In this document: positions 59,164 through 64,000 of the stretch, in pieces
Position numbering within the stretch: the first letter of the stretch is position 1
How the letters are laid out: each line of letters starts with the position of its first letter
Source of the DNA: Paramoeba atlantica
Lineage: Eukaryota; Discosea
Direction: 5' to 3'
Length of the DNA stretch: 64,000 nucleotides
Assembly (NCBI GenBank): GCA_977017575.1
Contig: CDRNVI010000091.1
Coordinates: 1 to 64,000, forward strand
Made by a program: the position numbers and the translations under genes
Notes under the pieces: model-generated
Databases searched by the model: none
What the model saw: the letters and a program-made list of their open reading frames with translations, nothing else
What the model was told of the DNA's origin: nothing

Positions 59164-59272
59164 TTTTTTAGGCTCTTCGTTAAACGCGGCGGTAGTTTTC
59201 AACGCGAAGCGCGCAGCATGAGTGACTTCTCAGTTGAAAACAACCACCGCGTTTAACGAAGAGCCTAAAAAA
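59164..59272. mobile_element. Foldback element, copy C
   Basis: Same arms as copies A and B, with loop GCGAAGCGCGCAGCATGAGT and then GACTTCTCA, in the same orientation as B. It is followed at once by the first about 100 bases of R1, which run into the 18 bp satellite. Confidence 0.85.
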
Positions 59273-59374
59273 GAAAATTGCGGTGGTTGTAAAACTACCG
59301 CTCTACCCTCGATTATTGAAAAAAAAGTGAACAAAAACAGTGAAAATATAGAGAGGAACACAGTAATATAATAG

Positions 59375-62300
59375 ACTCGATCTTTACAAAAAACTCGATC
59401 TTTACAAAAAACTCGATCTTTACAAAAAACTCGATCTTTACAAGACATTCGATCTTTACAAAACACTCGATCTTTGCTAAAAACTCGATCTTTACAAAAA
59501 ACTCGATCTTTACTAAAAATTCGATCTTTACAAAACACTCGATCTTTACAACAAACTCGATCTTTACAAAACACTCGATCTTTACAAAAAGGTCGATCTT
59601 TACAAAAAACTCGATCTTTACAAAAAACTCGATCTTTACAAAACACTCGATCTTTACAAAAAACTCGATCTTTACAAAAAGGTCGATCTTTACTAAAAAC
59701 TCGATATTTACGAAACACTCGATCTTTACAAAACACTCGATCTTTACAAAAAACTCGATCTTTGCTAAAAACTCGATCTTTACAAAATACTCGATCTTTA
59801 CAAAAAGGTCGATCTTTACTAAAAACTCGATATTTACGAAACACTCGATCTTTACAAAACACTCGATCTTTACAAACAACTCGATCTTTACAAAACACTC
59901 GATCTTTACAAAAAACTCGATCTTTACAAAAAACTCGATCTTTACAAAACACTCGATCTTTACAAAAAACTCGATCTTTACAAAAAGGTCGATCTTTACT
60001 AAAAACTCGATATTTACGAAACACTCGATCTTTACAAAACACTCGATCTTTACAAAAAGGTCGATCTTTACTAAAAACTCGATATTTACGAAACACTCGA
60101 TCTTTACAAAACACTCGATCTTTACAAAATACTCGATCTTTACAAAAAACTCGATCTTTACAAAACACTCGATCTTTACAAAAAACTCGATCTTTACAAA
60201 AAGGTCGATCTTTACTAAAAACTCGATATTTACGAAACACTCGATCTTTACAAAACACTCGATCTTTACAAACAACTCGATCTTTACAAAACACTCGATC
60301 TTTACAAAAAACTCGATCTTTACAAAAAACTCGATCTTTACAAAACACTCGATCTTTACAAAAAGGTCGATCTTTACTAAAAACTCGATATTTACGAAAC
60401 ACTCGATCTTTACAAAACACTCGATCTTTACAAAATACTCGATCTTTACAAAAAACTCGATCTTTACAAAACACTCGATCTTTACAAAAAACTCGATCTT
60501 TACAAAAAGGTCGATCTTTACTAAAAACTCGATATTTACGAAACACTCGATCTTTACAAAACACTCGATCTTTACAAACAACTCGATCTTTACAAAACAC
60601 TCGATCTTTACAAAAACCTCGATCTTTACAAAACACTCGATCTTTACAAAAAACTCGATCTTTACAAAAAGGTCGATCTTTACTAAAAACTCGATCTTTA
60701 CAAAAAGGTCGATCTTTACTAAAAACTCGATCTTTACAAAAAGGTCGATCTTTACTAAAAACTCGATCTTTACAAAAAATTCGATCTTTACAAAACACTC
60801 GATCTTTACAAAATACTCGATCTTTACAAAAAACTCGATCTTTACAAAACACTCGATCTTTACAAAAAACTCGATCTTTACAAAAAGGTCGATCTTTACT
60901 AAAAACTCGATATTTACGAAACACTCGATCTTTACAAAACACTCGATCTTTACAAACAACTCGATCTTTACAAAACACTCGATCTTTACAAAAACCTCGA
61001 TCTTTACAAAAAACTAGATCTTTACAACAAACTCGATCTTTACAAAAAACTCGATCTTTACAAAAAACTCGATATTTACGAAACACTCGATATTTACAAA
61101 TGATTCGATCTTTACAAAAAAACTCGATATTTACGAAACACTCGATATTTACAAAATATTCGATCTTTACAAAAAACTCGATCTTTACAAGACACTCGAT
61201 CTTTGCTAAAAACTCGATCTTTACAAAAAACTCGATCTTTACAAAAAACTCGATCTTTGCTAAAAACTCGATCTTTACAAAAAACTCGATCTTTACAAGA
61301 CACTCGATCTTTGCTAAAAACTCGATCTTTACAAAAAACTCGATCTTTACAAGACACTCGATCTTTACAAAACACTCGATCTTTGCTAAAAACTCGATCT
61401 TTACAAAAAACTCGATCTTTACAAAAAACTCGATCTTTACAAAAAACTGGATCTTTACAAAACACTCGATCTTTACTAAAAACTCGATCTTTACAAAAAG
61501 GTCGATCTTTACTAAAAACTCGATCTTTACAAAAAACTCGATCTTTACAAAACACTCGATCTTTACAAAAACCATGATCTTTACAAAAAATTCGATCTTT
61601 ACAAAACACTCGATCTTTACAAAATACTCGATCTTTACAAAAAACTCGATCTTTACAAAACACTCGATCTTTACAAAAAACTCGATCTTTACAAAAAGGT
61701 CGATCTTTACTAAAAACTCGATATTTACGAAACACTCGATCTTTACAAAACACTCGATCTTTACAAACAACTCGATCTTTACAAAACACTCGATCTTTAC
61801 AAAAACCTCGATCTTTACAAAAAACTAGATCTTTACAACAAACTCGATCTTTACAAAAAACTCGATCTTTACAAAAAACTCGATATTTACGAAACACTCG
61901 ATATTTACAAATGATTCGATCTTTACAAAAAAACTCGATATTTACGAAACACTCGATATTTACAAAATATTCGATCTTTACAAAAAACTCGATCTTTACA
62001 AGACACTCGATCTTTGCTAAAAACTCGATCTTTACAAAAAACTCGATCTTTACAAAAAACTCGATCTTTGCTAAAAACTCGATCTTTACAAAAAACTCGA
62101 TCTTTACAAGACACTCGATCTTTGCTAAAAACTCGATCTTTACAAAAAACTCGATCTTTACAAGACACTCGATCTTTACAAAACACTCCCTCTTTGCTAA
62201 AAACTCGATCTTTGCTAAAAACTCGATCTTTACAAAAAGGTCGATCTTTACAAAAAACTCGATCTTTACAAAAAACTCGATCTTTACAAAAAACTCGATC

Positions 62301-63698
62301 TTTACAAAACACTCGATCTTTACAAAAAACTCGATCTTTACAAAAAGGTCGATCTTTACTAAAAACTCGATATTTACGAAACACTCGATCTTTACAAAAC
62401 ACTCGATCTTTACAAAAAACTCGATCTTTGCTAAAAACTCGATCTTTACAAAAAATTCGATCTTTACAAAACACTCGATCTTTACAAAATACTCGATCTT
62501 TACAAAAAACTCGATCTTTACAAACAACTCGATCTTTACAAAAAACTCGATCTTTACAAAAAGGTCGATCTTTACTAAAAACTCGATATTTACGAAACAC
62601 TCGATCTTTACAAAACACTCGATCTTTACAAACAACTCGATCTTTACAAAACACTCGATCTTTACAAAAAACTCGATCTTTACAAAAAACTCGATCTTTA
62701 CAAAACACTCGATCTTTACAAAAAACTCGATCTTTACAAAAAGGTCGATCTTTACTAAAAACTCGATATTTACGAAACACTCGATCTTTACAAAACACTC
62801 GATCTTTACAAAATACTCGATCTTTACAAAAAACTCGATCTTTACAAAACACTCGATCTTTACAAAAAACTCGATCTTTACAAAAAGGTCGATCTTTACT
62901 AAAAACTCGATATTTACGAAACACTCGATCTTTACAAAACACTCGATCTTTACAAACAACTCGATCTTTACAAAACACTCGATCTTTACAAAAACCTCGA
63001 TCTTTACAAAACACTCGATCTTTACAAAAAACTCGATCTTTACAAAAAGGTCGATCTTTACTAAAAACTCGATCTTTACAAAAAGGTCGATCTTTACTAA
63101 AAACTCGATATTTACGAAACACTCGATCTTTACAAAACACTCGATCTTTACAAACAACTCGATCTTTACAAAACACTCGATCTTTACAAAAACCTCGATC
63201 TTTACAAAAAACTCGATATTTACAAGAGATTCGAGCTTTACAAAAAACTAGATCTTTACAACAAACTCGATCTTTACAAAAAACTCGATCTTTACAAAAA
63301 ACTCGATATTTACGAAACACTCGATATTTACAAATGATTCGATCTTTACAAAAAAACTCGATATTTACGAAACACTCGATATTTACAAAATATTCGATCT
63401 TTACAAAAAACTCGATCTTTACAAGACACTCGATCTTTGCTAAAAACTCGATCTTTACAAAAAACTCGATCTTTACAAGACACTCGATCTTTGCTAAAAA
63501 CTCGATCTTTACAAAAAACTCGATCTTTACAAGACACTCGATCTTTGCTAAAAACTCGATCTTTACAAAAAACTCGATCTTTACAAGACACTCGATCTTT
63601 GCTAAAAACTCGATCTTTACAAAAAACTCGATCTTTACAAGACACTCGATCTTTGCTAAAAACTCGATCTTTACAAAAAACTCGATCTTTACAAAAAA
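59375..63698. repeat. 18 bp satellite array, about 240 units
   Basis: The consensus unit is CTCGATCTTTACAAAAAA. Variants include GGTCGATCTTTACTAAAA, CTCGATATTTACGAAACA, CTCGATCTTTGCTAAAAA and units ending ACAACAAA or ACAAGACA. Because 18 is a multiple of three and most frames lack stops, four frames stay open for hundreds of codons (SLQKTR, NSIFTK, FVKIEC, VFCKDR). I regard all of these as by-products. Variants recur in a fixed order, so there is higher-order structure. A block marked by CTAGATCTTTACAACAAACT occurs at 61014, 61825 and 63248, each with one 19 bp unit (an extra A). Confidence 0.95.
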
Positions 63699-63704
63699 GT
63701 TTGC

Positions 63705-64000
63705 GCCAAAAAAAGTAAAAATATTATTTTTTCAAAATCGACTCCTAAAATGTATTTCGAGAGTTTGGGACCTCAGCTACCATTCTACGACGTTTTTTAC
63801 GAAAGATTGGCTTCCTACCACTAGTGGTAAGGCATCAAAAACGGCCCAAATTCGGTTAAAAGTTCGCAATTTGTGCCGAAAAATCGCGCTTTGTCACCCA
63901 AAAGAATAAATTTAGAATATTTATGATCTTTTGGCGAAGTCATTCATGCTGCGCGCTTCGCGTTGAAAACTACGACCGTGTTTAACGAAGAGCCTAAAAT
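63705..64000 (+). repeat. X arm and partial foldback copy D at window end
   Basis: Bases 63705-63955 are the inverse of 50885-51130. They run into a foldback loop (AAGTCATTCATGCTGCGCGC) and a right arm (AACGAAGAGCCT) at 63955-64000; the left arm is absent and the copy may continue past the window. Confidence 0.8.

Noticed and set aside
59375-63698. Possible CRISPR array
   Set aside because: There are no unique spacers; units are contiguous 18-mers, and no cas-like gene is present.
59375-63909. Very long frames on both strands encoding SLQKTR, NSIFTK, FVKIEC and VFCKDR repeats
   Set aside because: They are the 18 bp satellite read in different frames; several overlap on both strands and switch frame at 19-base units, so none is supported as a gene.

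Overview
The window looks like nuclear DNA of a euglenozoan protist, most likely a kinetoplastid or close relative (a prokinetoplastid such as Perkinsela is one candidate; this is inference). Evidence: every housekeeping gene is intronless and on the + strand, as in kinetoplastid polycistronic units. Several genes have a polypyrimidine tract plus AG just upstream of the ATG, as expected for spliced-leader trans-splicing. The iron superoxide dismutase has the trypanosomatid-type core, and there is a PEX19-like (glycosome/peroxisome) gene. A 25-base stretch at 10658-10682 resembles the conserved 3' half of euglenozoan spliced leaders.

Layout. 0-10 kb: PFK-2/FBPase-2, two leucine-rich-repeat (LRR) genes, two TA-flanked MITE-like elements, a coiled-coil protein and UTP14. 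10-21 kb: an LRR pseudogene split by an IS30-like element whose transposase has lost its DDE core, a hypothetical protein, two LRR genes flanking a complete pogo-like transposon, and a Merlin/ISXO2-type element with one in-frame TGA. 21-31 kb: a hypothetical protein, LRR, PEX19, Fe-SOD, LRR, an RBBP6/Mpe1-like protein and a KLHDC4/Kel3 kelch protein. 31-48 kb: a 2384-residue, probably mitochondrial, helical-repeat protein, LRR, a YVH1-like zinc-domain protein without a phosphatase domain, a WD40/coiled-coil protein and a ninth LRR locus. 48-49 kb: a strongly folding non-coding stretch and tandem hairpins. 49-64 kb: nested repeats holding a broken zinc-finger gene, a scrambled Helitron, copies of a foldback element with about 40 bp arms, and a 4.3 kb array of about 240 copies of an 18 bp unit.

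Themes. Nine loci of one secreted or surface LRR family lie between unrelated single-copy genes. The housekeeping genes cover ribosome biogenesis (UTP14, YVH1-like), 3' end processing (RBBP6/Mpe1), glycosome biogenesis and sugar control (PEX19, PFKFB), oxidative defence (SOD) and mitochondrial functions. About eight GC-rich islands flip from C-rich to G-rich on the + strand, always in that order and regardless of where gene boundaries fall. All coordinates and similarities come from reading the sequence; no database search or folding program was run.
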